Shown: one piece after another, positions 1 through 12,600 of the stretch
How the letters are laid out: each line of letters starts with the position of its first letter
Position numbering within the stretch: position 1 is the first letter of the stretch
DNA from: Henricia sp. BOLD:AAB3569
Taxonomy: Eukaryota; Echinodermata; Asteroidea; Spinulosida; Echinasteridae
Reading direction: 5' to 3'
Assembly (NCBI GenBank): GCA_037783545.1
Contig: JBBELK010000454.1
Coordinates: forward strand, 496,001-560,000
DNA length: 64,000 nt
Position numbers and translations under genes: made by a program
Notes under the pieces: generated by a model
The model's input: the letters and a program-made list of their open reading frames with translations, nothing else
Database searches by the model: none
What the model was told of the DNA's origin: nothing

Positions 1-99
1 AAACAATTCTTGGGTTAAATGTGACCCTGGGTTAAATAATTTGGGTTAAATAGTTATCCAAGCTAGGCAGTGTGAACATGGCCAATGTGGCATACTTAC

Positions 100-3000
100 A
101 TGAACCCCACTAGTCCGACTTGTATTGGCGCATTCATGACTGGATATCTCTTCAGGAACGGACCTTTCTCTAGACGGTTCATAATAAGCGGTGGTATAAC
201 TGCAGTAAATCAATAAATAAATCATACAATGACAATGCTTGTGTGAAATAACCCGCAAGAGAGATGACGTAACACGGTAACAATACCTCTCTGTGCAAAG
301 ATTGATGGGATTAAATGGAGTACTTGCCGAAACGCCGCTCATTGAGTTTGTGTTATGTACGTTAAGATTGCTGTAGTTTACATCGCGCTCTTTAACTGAT
401 TGGGATGCAGTTAGCACCCGGCACTAGAGCCACCTCCGAAGAGTCTCTGGAGTATTTTTGGTAACAAAGTTTTACGGTAGTAAAGCATCTACGACGTCAA
501 ATTCAATGCTAAACCCAATAGGCCATTTTATTAGAATACTCTAAACAACCTCATGAACCCCTGCGCGATGTGGTTTTGTTTACATTGTTAGCGTCATCTC
601 ATTTGGTCCATTATGACACGATTGTTGCACAGCTAATGCAATAAAAAGTTGCGCCTGGTGGACTTATGTTAAATTTTCATGAAATCTGCTGCAGAAAACC
701 ACACCATTGTTACAAACTTACTCATTCCAGGCAACGCCATGCAGATCCTTGAGAACACGACCTGCGTAATGGCTGTCCGCGCAGCGACCTTCGAGTCGCC
801 AAGTCGGTTGCCTTCATCATCAAACACTGGGATGCCATTATGAAGTTCCTGTTTTCTCATCATGGGAATGTTGATGCAATTGGCTGCTGCCACGGCGACG
901 AATGGTACAAACCGTCCAACCAGCATTGGAGCTTTCTGTAATTTGCATGAAAAATTAAAGATGTCACTTTCAGAAAAAGGGGCACCATGGCCAATTATCA
1001 CCCTACGGTTAAAAGAGGACTAAGGTTGAAAATGTGAAGACCATACAATCGTGATTCTTCCATTAATAAAATAATGTCAACAATTTTTAAAAAAGCTCTC
1101 GGATGATGGAAACAATTATATGGTTCTCATCGGTATTCAAACCAGAGACCTCTGACACACCGGGCAGATGCTCTATCAGGTGAGCTATGAGGCACAGTGG
1201 TATACTCAGGTTTTCCCCCAAGACCTCCGACACACTGGGCAGATGCTTTACCAGTTGAGCTATGAGGCACAGCGGTATACTCCCTCAGGTTTTCCCTACA
1301 AACTCAACTTTTGTCTGTGTTGCATGGTTGCACAACTAAGCAAAGTAACAAACATAGTATGAAGCTGGGGGCACTACACTTCGGTAAATGGGTAGGGCAA
1401 ATTTATGCTGCTGGGGCTGTTAAAAAGAGCTTTTTGATTCTATCAAAGATAATGTTCCATATGTGGCATACTTACTTTGACAACGCTGTTTAATCCGACG
1501 GCTGTTGTAACTGCACCAGTGGTTGCTAGTGCATATGACAAGCCCAGCTGGCTGAAACAAGTGACGAACCGTAACTGTTAATAAATTCTAATTTTTCAAA
1601 ACTTTATCTCCAAAGCCGTTTTACAGATAACTGCATCAAAAACCAATTCATTTAATAGTCCATTACATCACTTGCAATGACACAACATTTTGAATGACTT
1701 CACAAAAATTATATTAGAGCTGACAGCAAACAGGTAAACATTTTTTTCTTTGTCCAAAATGGTGGCTTTCTGCATAAAATCATACATGCACACTCATTTC
1801 TAGCGTTACCCTAACACATAACCCATTAATAGATAAATATTTACTAAACATTTACAAATGTTTACAAATCACCTGTTTGATATTGGGGAATCCCCGCTCC
1901 GGTTGGAGTAATTGACGATTGCATTGAAGGATTGGTTAAACCACTGCCAGAATAATACTGCCGGAGTGGTTCTGGAAAACAAAAAATTTAAAATTCAACA
2001 ATAAAAACACAAATTTGCTTTCTTCAAAGAATTCACAAAAATCTCTATCAAGAGACGCTTTCTAATTAGTTTTTTTTAAGGCCGTAAAAATCTTGATTGT
2101 GAATAAATATCTTGCCAGAAATTAAAGGTAGTTTCCTTGTTTGGTAATTACCCTGTAGGCGATCTTTGGAGCTATTCATCCATGCCGAAAAACGTACTTG
2201 GAATTTTCAGGTATATCTATGTGGCTAAAATTTCTACAAGGTAGTTTTCTCGATTACCAGTGGAAATCATGCCATTTTTAACATTTTACCAAACAAGTGT
2301 ACTACTTTTATTTTTGGTATTGGGAGTTTTGGTCTTGGTTTTAGACCTTCTGCTTTTGGTCTCTAACCACATTTTGGCTCCAGACTCATGGAGACCGACA
2401 ACCTTAAGTGGCAAACGTTTGCTAGCTTCAGATGCAAATTTGACACAACAATACCCGTTTCCAAGCACACACGCATGCTTAAGCATGCCGTGACCGTGAA
2501 ATAGCCTTAAAGTTAGCATAACTTTTCGGCTACAGTAAGCACACGTTTTCAGCTAGCGCTGGTAAAGGATACACCTTGCCAACAATTTTCCACACCAAAA
2601 AGAAACCATGAATTGGCCTGCCAAGATTAGCCAACTGAAGTTGCTGCCCTGTAGCCGCCTAGGAGGTTCTTTACCTTAACTCCACACATGTAAAGGGCGG
2701 TTTCACAAAGTCACGGGTCACAAAAGTGCATTTCCCCCATGTGGCTGCTCGCAGAAAAGCACAAGGCTCTATTGTTCTCTTTCCTTCTGGAGGACAAACA
2801 CAAGAGATGTTTAGTGACCCATGACAGCTGAGAAACTGCTCTATATAGAGGAAACCCACAGAATCAAGCAGGGATTGAGAACCCAATCCACATACTGACA
2901 CGAACGGGATTTAAACCAGGGCCAGGTAAAGGTGAATCTTACCTGTAGAACGTCAGCATGCAACCTGTGATGGACATGTTCATCGGAACCTGCGCCGACA

Positions 3001-4535
3001 TTCGACCAATCAGAAACATCTTCTCCTTGGTGTCTGGGTGGAAGGCTGAGTCATAACGATACTTGGCTTGCCAGAGTTGGGACTCCGTGGCATTGACTAA
3101 ACGACCCTGTCTAATGATATGAAAATTTGATTATTCATTATGAGAATTTGGAATCTTTCTGTTTGGGTTTTCCAATCCTGTATATGGTTTGTTTTGAAAT
3201 CCTGTAAATAAACATCAAAAAGAAAAGATGTCATCTGGCAAGTTGGCCTGGGTCAGACTGGGATTTTCACTGAAAGAGACTTATTTCATTTACACAAACT
3301 TGAGACACCATTAGGTTGTTCAGACGAGGGGCTATCTCTAGAGCTACATGTATCTCCGGAGCTAGCTAGCACCATCCAAACAAAAAGCACATCATCTATA
3401 CAGTTCGGCATTTGTGCAAACTCACCCAACCAGTAATGCATAGTTCCGAAATTGCCCAGTTAACCCCGCCCCTTAGATATTGTTGCTATGTGCTCACAAG
3501 CCATCGCAAAAAGAATGGCGACACAACGTAAAAAGCAACGGGACTCGGCATGGAAAGCAAAGATTCATTGGAGAAAACTCAAAGGTATTTATGTTTTAGG
3601 GTCGACAGTTACCGTAGCACACACTGAGCGAAGGGCTAGTAATGCAGGGATGACATATATTCATAAAAATGCGCTTTCCTATACCTTTGAACAGTGAATC
3701 ACCGACATTGAATTCACCCGGTCACTGGCGCATACAACATACAAACTGTATGGGCAGAAAATCGCGTGATTGTGTAATGATTGCATCACTTTGACCTATG
3801 TGGGCGCCGTCTGCTAGCTCTGTTGTGATTGGTCGCGGGTTCGGCTTGATTGACAGGTCGGAACTATGCATTGTTTCATGCGTGGACTGGCTTACATGCT
3901 CATACTTGGTGATCACTCAATGTGATAACTTAAGCTAGCCTCCCACTGTGCGATTTTTGCCACGAATTAGCTACGATTGGGTACGATTGGCTACGATTGT
4001 GTGTAGAGTCTATAGGCAGTCTCCGATAATCGTACCAATTCGTAGAAAATTCGTGGCGAAAATCGCACAATGGGAGGCCCGCTTTAAGCCCGCCGCACAC
4101 CTTTGCGATTTACCGGCACATCGGACACCGGACCATCGGATCCGGAAAAATCAAACAAGTTTGATTTGCTCCGGTCTATGGCGTACGGTCAGACCGGCCC
4201 GAATTGTTTCAGCGCACACCTTTCCGGTATGTGGTCCGGTGATCCGATTATACGGTAAATCGCAAAGGTGTGATTGACAGGTCGGAACTATGCATTGCGA
4301 TAAGGTCTATTAATAACCTAACGTTTCATTCTTACTTGTAAGCTTCAACGATACTCTTTGCCTCGTCAAGTTGAGTTGTGGTCAGAAACAAATTCAGTGG
4401 ATTTGTGACTGTGAAGAAATGTTTGGCTCGTCCCATGTACGTCGACTGATCCCATTTTGGTTCATTGAGATTCAGCCTTAGAGTTGTGGGTCCCACGTTT
4501 TCTGACGTCATTTCAGCCTCAATGGAGGACGCCAT
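100..4535 (-). CDS. SFXN1: Sideroflexin (SFXN1/3-like), 3' end missing
   Basis: Sideroflexins are multi-pass inner mitochondrial membrane proteins; SFXN1/3 carry serine into mitochondria for one-carbon metabolism. Coding exons in transcript order are 4336-4535, 2943-3110, 1873-1971, 1476-1551, 722-935 and 100-199, all with GT-AG borders and matching phases (codons split as AA|A, AG|A, AG|C, then phase 0, then A|TT). They give about 285 residues of a family that usually has about 322, so the last ~37 codons lie beyond position 1. Visible family motifs are WDQST and [10 protein letters not shown] near the N-terminus, [43 protein letters not shown] and [20 protein letters not shown] favours SFXN1/3 over SFXN2. 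The start is the ATG at 4533-4535, which places WDQST at the expected N-terminal distance. Introns carry several MITEs. The family is certain; the paralogue number is less so. Confidence 0.93.
1131..1275 (-). repeat. tRNA-derived SINE fragments (two partial copies in tandem)
   Basis: Read on the minus strand, 1131-1200 has a tRNA-like A box (TAGCTCACCTGATAGAGC) and B box (GGTTTGAATACC). A second partial copy lacking the B box follows at 1213-1275. A related copy is at 28725-28785. They sit in an intron of the sideroflexin gene. They are tRNA-like, but the arms are too mismatched for a working tRNA. Confidence 0.6.
3437..3625 (+). repeat. Interspersed repeat, copy 1 of 2
   Basis: This stretch recurs in the opposite orientation at 6955-7143. 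Shared blocks include TGCCCAGTTAAC, GATATTGTTG, ATTCATTGGAGAAAACTC and GGGTCGACAGTTAC. The small open frames in both copies come from the repeat. No terminal repeats were recognised. Confidence 0.6.
3938..4078. mobile_element. MITE with ~30-bp terminal inverted repeats
   Basis: The left end GCCTCCCACTGTGCGATTTT is mirrored by AATCGCACAATGGGAGGC at the right end, with about 80 bp between the arms. It lies in the first coding intron of the sideroflexin gene, directly beside a second MITE at 4094-4272. Confidence 0.7.
4094..4272. mobile_element. MITE with CGCACACCTTTGCGATTTAC ends
   Basis: The 5' terminus CGCACACCTTTGCGATTTAC matches the reverse complement of the 3' terminus (GTAAATCGCAAAGGTGTG). 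The interior is rich in CCGG and GATCCG palindromes. It begins 16 bp after the neighbouring element ends. Confidence 0.65.
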
Positions 4536-4974
4536 TTATTTGGGACAGTTTCTTGTGATTACAGGCAAGTAAAGGTTGTTGAGAGCTTTGGGTCGACAGT
4601 CACACAGAAAGTTTTTGAACTTCAACTTCGTTGAGATCAAACCGTCTCTGTTAAGACCTAAAAACAAACAAATTGTACACTACTACAGTAAATGTTGTGT
4701 GCAAAGGTTTTGTTCCTTCGCTTGTCAAGCTTCAGAAATTCTTATTTTCGCAGTCGTACATGTACATCCTGGTACTTTTTTGCCTTTGTATATGGGCATG
4801 CATGCTATAGCACCGCGACTGGAGTGAAAACGACTATATGTTCCTTCGCTCGTGGCCAGACGTGTATTTTCACTCCAGTCCTACTGGAAATATGTTTAGT
4901 TTAATATGTTTTGTACATGGTCACGGCCAGTAGTAGGTTATGCACATGCACCTACATGTATCAATTGTTTCCCC

Positions 4975-5235
4975 CACCCCTCCCTCGGGTTGCCCCACCC
5001 CTTGGTGGGGGATTTCGTCACGATTTTCATGCCCCAGGGTGGGGAGTTTGACACATAGAAATCCAGTTTCCAGTCGTTAGCGCACCTGAGGCTGGGGTTA
5101 AAAACATGCGTATTTTTCCCCCAGGGGTGGGGATTTTGTCACCCAAATTTGGCTCCAGGGGTGGGGATTTCATCACGGGAAAAAGTGACAATCCCACCTC
5201 TTAGTTGGGGCAGCCCGGGGGGTGGGGGTTCTGGA
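4975..5235. repeat. G-rich degenerate repeat (GGGTGGGGATTT units)
   Basis: The unit GGGTGGGGATTTNGTCAC recurs at least three times on the plus strand, with an inverted C-rich version at the left end (CCCCACCCCTTGG). The arrangement suggests a fold-back element or degenerate minisatellite. No target duplication was identified. Confidence 0.45.
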
Positions 5236-6296
5236 ACATTTGATGATAGGCTAGGTCACGTAGGTGCATTACTTTTATTCAATTCTTTCTCCATTAATAA
5301 TACAATATGCACGGAAAAAGGAACAAGTTTATAATAACATAAATCATTGTAAATTCCTTGTGACAACAATGAATTTACCTTTTATGCGAAATGCAGTGGA
5401 AAACTGGGAAAATACATGGAATATGGCAGAATACGTCAAGAGAAGCACCGGTTTCTTGTCGAGTAAGCAATTATGATTATAGCGCCCTCACTGCCTCGTG
5501 TGAGCCAACTCGAGCACCGATTGGTCAACTCGGGGGGTGTGTCACTACATTATTCATGACTTCAATTCACGTGGCTGGAATGCACCGGGCACGAAACCGG
5601 AAACATACTATTATGTCATAACCAAACCTGGCGTTTTCTGTTTATATCGACAAATACTTTTGATGTAAAAATTCAACTTTCCAAATCACCCAGTCAGTTA
5701 TTTTCAGAAAAAAAATAGCTCCACAGACAGCTAACATGTCAACAAAAGTGTGACATCATTATAGTACTTTGATTTATTAGCACCATAAAACAATCTTCCT
5801 TTCCATCCTCCAAAACTTCCATCTTCCCAAATATCGTACAAAATTGGTAAACATTATTTATTTATTTTATTTAAACAATATTCCAAAAACTGTAAAACTC
5901 CACAATATTTGTAACATTTTGGTGCTGTTAAAATCCATACGAATATTTCCCATTTAATGATTCACTTTTGTGATGGTTTGTCACATATATCAGTTTAAAA
6001 AAAAATCAGTCACAGAAAGTTACGAGGCAAAAGTGCTAGTCTTATAAATTGTGCCTTTGTGCACATTATGCCAAATAATAGTACAAAAGATAAACCTTAC
6101 AAAACAACTTAAATTCAAATTTAAATAACTATGGAAGTTGTATAAATCTCGCATACACTGAATTGAAAGCCCAGTAAATTTCCAGTTTTGAAATTTCAAT
6201 CAATGACACAATTTAACCAGCTGCATTTAAAATTTAATTTGAAATGTATGATTAAATATGTGATTAAACAAAAATGTTCTAAGCAACATTAGGGGA

Positions 6297-6572
6297 ATAG
6301 ACCTTTATCACGGTGCGGCCATCCTCCCTTTTCTCTTGTGTTAAAATGAATGTAACCAAAGCGAGGCTTGTAGAAAAAAATACTTTTGAAATTGTTCATT
6401 GTGTGCATCACAATGGCACTGGCGTTGCGCGATCAAGAGAGCGCAGCGTGGGCAGTGATTCTCAATGGGAGATAGACATGCTATCGCACGGTAGCACAGA
6501 CACACTGACCGTGCCCGACATGTATTATGGGGAACAATGAGACAAGATGGACGCACCGTGATAAAGGTCTAT
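6297..6572. mobile_element. MITE, TAGACC(T/G)TATCA-ended family, copy 1
   Basis: The ends ATAGACCTTTATCACGGTGC and GCACCGTGATAAAGGTCTAT are inverted repeats. A homologous full copy is at 28822-29096, and shorter relatives sharing the TAGACC...TATC terminus are at 44621-44766 and 46751-46882. Small open frames inside show no protein similarity. Confidence 0.75.
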
Positions 6573-6673
6573 ACCCTAGAGAAGTCTGGCACCATTCTGA
6601 TAAGCACTGTAAATCTTATGACAGGGATTCAGGAGACAAGATTTAAAATGACTTTCTCATGAATAAATGATAA

Positions 6674-9600
6674 TCATTCTGCCTTTGCGATGTTGAAATT
6701 GTCAAACTGTGCCGATGCATAATTAGACATCCCAATCGCTACAAATCCATGATCTTGTATTTTCTCTGGATCCAATGACACACTAAACACCATCTTGCCT
6801 TCAACGGTTCCAGTGGCTTTGTTGTTCTGCAAGAGAAAAATATTGAAACTAGTCTATTCCAAATAAAGTTTAACTTCATGAGTAGACAAGAGAAACCGGA
6901 CTAAAAGCGTTGATAGCAATGGTAACAAACACCGCATGTATTTCATGATGATATGACATCTCTGTTACAGTAACTGTCGACCCTGAAACATGAATACCCT
7001 CGAGTTTTCTCCAATGAATCTGTGCTTTCTGTTGAAAGCCCCATTGGTTTGTGCAGTGTGTAGCCATTTTGACGACAGAGTGTGAGGCATAACAACAATA
7101 TCCAAGGGGGCGGAGTTAACTGGGCAAACTCAGAACTATGCATTGCCAACTTAAAGGGTGTTTTTTTTAAAATCGTTTGCACATTTTTTTTACCATTCAC
7201 TACATCCGTGTGGCTGAAATTTCTACAAGGCAGTTTATCAACATTATTCTTTAGTTATGTAGTGCTGTCCCTAGAATTTGTAAAACAATTATCTGCAAAT
7301 GAAATAATCGGCCTTTAATTTTAAAGTATTAAACAGTTTATAATCAGATGTCCTCATCTTACCTGAACTAGGAGCTGCATAGTGAACCACGTTCCACCCT
7401 TGATATTACTGACTTTACCAGAGCTGAGAAGGGAACTCCGTTCTGAATGGGGATAAAAGCATAATATACAGACAGATTTTTAAAAAAATCTTCATCAGTA
7501 TATGAACATAGCAATACTGTTTTAAAATAACCTTATTGTGCCCAAATACTCATTTGATAAATCCAACAAAATTAATTTATTGAAAAATTGTTTCAATGAC
7601 CATGGGTACCGTTGCCGAGTGGTTTGGGTCATTGACTCGCAATCATGGGTGAAAACTTGGGGTTGTGGGATCGAATACGGCTGCGGTACCTGTGCCCTTG
7701 GGAAAGGCATTCAACCACACTTGCTCCATCCTTCGGAAGGGATGTAAAGCCGTTGGTCCAGTGTGTTAGGTAATGGTAATGCACTCTAAAGATCCCAGAG
7801 CATTCTTTCGTGAAGAGCAAGGGGATTCCCCGGTGTCTCTGGCCATTTCTAGTTCTAATTCTTCATGGGTTTCCTTACGCTTGCGAGTGACAGTGCAATG
7901 AGCACTATTGAGGAATCCTTGGTATGAATACCAGAAATAAATAATAATAATAATAATTATAATAACATAACAATACTGTTTTAAAAGAATTTATTGTGCC
8001 CCAAATACTCATTTGATAAATACAACAAAATAATTTATCGATATTTTTTTTCAACGACAATGATACAGCAAATATATACCAGGGCAGAATGTATTCCAAG
8101 CACAAAAAAAATGCAAACAATTCGCCATCCTTTAAACAAAAGACTATGCCATACCGAAATGTACAGTGCTTGAAGAACAGTTTACTGTTTCTGAAATAAA
8201 TTCACTTTTCTTTTTTTGCTCATTGTACTTTTGAGAAAACAGAGCAATTTACTCACTTATATCTGCATACACAGCAAAGGTTCCATTAGAGTACACAATG
8301 AAGAATAAGCCAGTAGTTTTAGTGACATGACATCCGCCTTGTTTAATGCGATGGGCCAGAAAAGCCCCGGTATTGTTGCCTAGCTTGACGTCTACAGACA
8401 CGTCAATGTTTTTCCTGTATTGAGACATAAATGATTTAAACAAATATCTATAACCAAAACGAAATTTGGTGAAGGAGGTATAAAAAGCAGGCCTTCACAT
8501 TTTGAAAATAATGCATCAATTAATTTTCAAAAATGTCAAAAGAGCACAGAGGCCAAGTGTATACCGGTAATATGAAAGCCTTATGAAGTTAAGAAGGCAA
8601 AGGGACATGGTGCCAACTCGGCACTACATGGTGCCAACTCGGCACTACATGGTGCCAACTCGGCACTACATGGTGCCAACTCGGCACTACATGGTGCCAA
8701 CTCGGCACTACATGGTGCCAACTCGGCACTACATGGTGCCAACTCGGCACTACATGGTGCCAACTCGGCACTACATGGTGCCAACTCGGCACTACATGGT
8801 GCCAACTCTGCACTACATGGTGCCAACTCAGCACTACATGGTGCCAACTCAGCACTACATGGTGCCAACTCAGCACTACATGGTGCCAACTCAGCACTAC
8901 ATGGTGCCAACTCAGCACTACATGGTGCCAACTCAGCACTACATGGTGCCAACTCAGCACTACATGGTGCCAACTCAGCACTACATGGTGCCAACTCAGC
9001 ACTACATGGTGCCAACTCAGCACTACATGGTGCCAACTCAGCACTACATGGTGCCAACTCAGCACTACATGGTGCCAACTCAGCACTACATGGTGCCAAC
9101 TCAGCACTACATGGTGCCAACTCAGCACTACATGGTGCCAACTCAGCACTACATGGTGCCAACTCAGCACTACATTTAACACAACGTGACAACAGTTTGC
9201 AAGTTCTGTCACGTGCAAAGGTTGTTCTTTTGGCACGCACCATTTACAACTACATTTCTTGACAGAACAAAGATTTACCAGCTGCAGTTTTCACGCCACT
9301 GTTTAATTGAGAGCTCTCAACCCACCTTCCGAGCATGGTTGAGTAACATAACACAGGGCAGAGCTAGACTATTGTAATAATCAAATCAACACCAACTAAC
9401 AGAATGAATGTAACAGTTTTACTATTCCTTTTGGGTACGTACCAAGAATAGTTGCCTATAACAGAGATGGGCGAGTCTGCTGCTGGGCACCAGTGGACTG
9501 GTGCCTGAGGGACAACCTGCTGCATCACCAGTTTATGAGTCGGGTCACCACTCTTCCTGATCTCCCACACACCGGCCTGATCGGCAAAATTGGAACCTTC

Positions 9601-12600
9601 GCTGTAAAGTGGATAACCTGTGGATGAAAATATTTTTAAAAGATATTCTTAATCCATCAAAAATCTCTGGAAATATTCTAGAGGAAAAGTTAACAAACTT
9701 CACTGAAAAAAGAATTAGTTTAAGTGTCGTGGTAATTAAAGAGAAAGCTAAACTATTTCCACATTTTTAATAACTCACTGTCAAAGTTATCCGTGTAGGG
9801 CACAGGGAAGGGGGCTGATGGTGGAGGGACAGGGTATGACCCTTTGACCCCATTGTCAGAGGTCGTCAAGGTGTAAACCTCATCCACGGCGAGGGAGAGG
9901 GTGAACTGGCCATTTGAAACCTGCAATAACGTCAACAAATATGCATATTACTAGTTGACAGATTTGCACCATCATTACAATTATTTACAACAATAACATT
10001 ATTTTCAAGTTTCATGCTCTATTTTCAGTTATGATGGGGTCTTTTTGTCTCATATCACACTTGAATTGGTTTTAAACCTGACCATCTCAAATTTTGATGA
10101 AACTTATTTGAAACTTACTTTAATGGGTCCTTTCTTCTCAAACATGGTGGTTGGATCTCCGTTAAATCCCAACTTGGAATGCCACACATTAAGACTGGTG
10201 ATCATTTTGGACTGTTGATGCAAAATACAGAATACTGAATAGGAAATAAAAGGTTACAAGAGCTATACAGTCATTCCCTCACAAGCATTGTAAATTTCAT
10301 CTGCACCAATAGTCTAGGCTTGTGACCTTGTTGGGTCTGCCAGACATGTGTTACATAACTTTTACAAAATTGAATTGCATTTTTTTCATTGTTGAGTATA
10401 GTTGTTGCTTATGCATTTTTGTTAAAAGTTATAGTCTTTTAAGTGCTATTATTATTATTTCTTTCTGGTATTCATACCAAGGATTCCTCTAAAGTGCCCA
10501 TTGCACTGTCACTCGCAAGCGTGAGGAAACCCATGAAGAATTATAAATTAGAAACAATTACAAAACGTCTTTCTGTTTACTCACAAATGTTCCTTTGAGC
10601 GTGAATGTAGCTGTCTGAGATGCAACTGTGTACGATGGCAGATAAGGTCGGATGCATAAAGAATGGTCACGGCTCTGTGGAAAAAACAAATACATGTACG
10701 TAACTTTTTAGCACACGTGATAAATCTTGATGTTCTATCTTGGTTAATTTCATGGTGCTGTTTAAGCATTAGCTAAAAAGGCGTACTTACTGTAGCAGAA
10801 AGTTGTACTAGCATTAACCCTATTTCATGGCTGTGACGTGCTTAATTTCTTTACTGCAGATTTTTTGCAAGGTCTGAGATGGAATTATGTAATTGAAGTA
10901 CGCAAAGTCAGGTTTGTTTATGTGTACAGGCAAGCTGCTGGCAGTGGTTTTCTGGCTGAAGTAGATTTTTCTTGAGCCACAGTGAGAAACATACATTTTC
11001 TTTAAGTCAATTAAAGGTTCCTTCTAAACTGGAGAATATGAGGTCATACTACAAGTGGTCTGCCCGGGAAAGTGTGTCCCCTATTATGTCAAAATCAATG
11101 ATATGTACACACACCATAGTCTCTATAATAATAGTAAGGTTTTGACCGTCCGTCAACGAGACAAAACTCCCTCCTTTCTCAAGATGCTGAACTCCTGAAT
11201 GGTGCTGCAAGTACTTCCAGCCTGGCTCAGTAAACTGGGTCGTGTGAGCTGAAAATATAAAAAAGTTTCAAACTTTTCAAGCATGTTCACATGGCACTTG
11301 ATCCTTTGGGCACCAGCAATGCAGTGTTATAGTACTCGAGTCCAGGACTCAGACTCGATCTTGGGAAAAAACAGTCCGATGCATAAACAGGAGCGCATGC
11401 GTACATCATCATTTCACATATTGTTTGAACGAAATCTAGCAGATTCAGTTTCATTAATTTGGCGAACAAGTGACTCGGACTCGGACTCGAGAAGAGTGAC
11501 TCATGACTCGAGACTTGGACTCTCGTTGGTGACTAGACTACAACACTACAGCAAAGATACTTAAATTAAAATAATTTGTGAATACCGTCAAAGTTATACT
11601 TAGACAAAAGAAACTTGATGCTATCACATATAGGCCCTACTTTGATTAACACATATAAGTTATCTTAAATTGGAAACTGAAATATTACTGACCTGTAATC
11701 CAGATTGGATCAGCGACTTTGTAGTGTCCACTCCACGGTTCATTGGCTGTCATGAGGGCAGTACGACCAAACGGCAAAGCGTTATAGTAGGACGCCACCA
11801 TATTCCAAGCAATCGTACTGGTCATCATTCCATTTACGTAGTTTTGATTCAGGATCTTAAAGTTTAGGAAAAAGAGGTGATACGATAAAAAAAAATTAAC
11901 CAAATGTTTAAAAGTAATACAATGCAATGACTTGGAAAGGGTGACCATTGCTAGCCGTAATGATCAACATTTTTTGCTACTAAAATTTTTAATTTGTCTT
12001 GATGCTTTAATTTGCAAAGATGCTTCATTTTGGCCGAATAGGGATTTGAGCCTCAGATCTTTGCTGATATTGTGAACAAACTACTTTCACGGGTGCCATT
12101 CAGAATACATAAACATATAATTTTTACCAAGACCTTTCAAACACCTCTGTGATTTACTGGCTCACTTTACTGCCTCAGGTTTTTTAAGGAGGTTTACACC
12201 ATATTTTCTACCAACCCTGGCCCAACAGCCTGCCCCCACGCCGTCATTGAATGTGCTGAAGTCTTCCGATGCCCAGATAGTTTTCCCCGTCTCTAAGGTA
12301 TAGTTTGTAACTTCTGTTCCTGGATAATGCACTCTGTGGGTAAAACGTAAAATATTGAGAAAAGAGTCGGCAGGTATGACTACCAATGAAGAAAATAATT
12401 TCTAACAAATTTGATTTTTAAAGAAGCTTGTCCAGATCACATTTTTTAGCTCCCTATTTTTACCATTCATGGGTGTTGAGATTTTAATAGCATATCATTC
12501 GTCATATTTTTCTCATAACTATTTTGAAATTTTGCGTTCTCAATCCATATATTTTTAAGGATATTGCCAAAAAAACTACCAATGTTTTGTAAACTAATTT

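Larger units (their letters stand above)
4536..6673. other. Intergenic region between sideroflexin 5' end and GALC copy A 3' end
   Basis: No coding exon was recognised. The part next to 4535 must hold the sideroflexin 5' UTR and promoter, but no clear TATA box is visible. A short inverted repeat (ACTGGAGTGAAAA / TTTTCACTCCAGT) lies at about 4817-4882. A C/G-rich repeat follows at 4975-5235, AT-rich unique sequence at 5640-6290, and a MITE at 6297-6572. No canonical AATAAA was found in the first 100 bp after the GALC copy A stop. Confidence 0.5.

Noticed and set aside
669-1001. Independent 110-codon gene starting at 1001
   Set aside because: Only 722-935 is conserved. It is an internal sideroflexin exon, and the upstream methionine is intronic.
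8607-9173. CRISPR array
   Set aside because: The units are contiguous 21-mers with no variable spacers, in an intron of an animal gene.
8581-9243. Open frames of about 200 codons on both strands encoding a 7-residue repeat
   Set aside because: They follow only from the 21-bp minisatellite, whose unit length is a multiple of three, and lie between two verified GALC exons in an intron.
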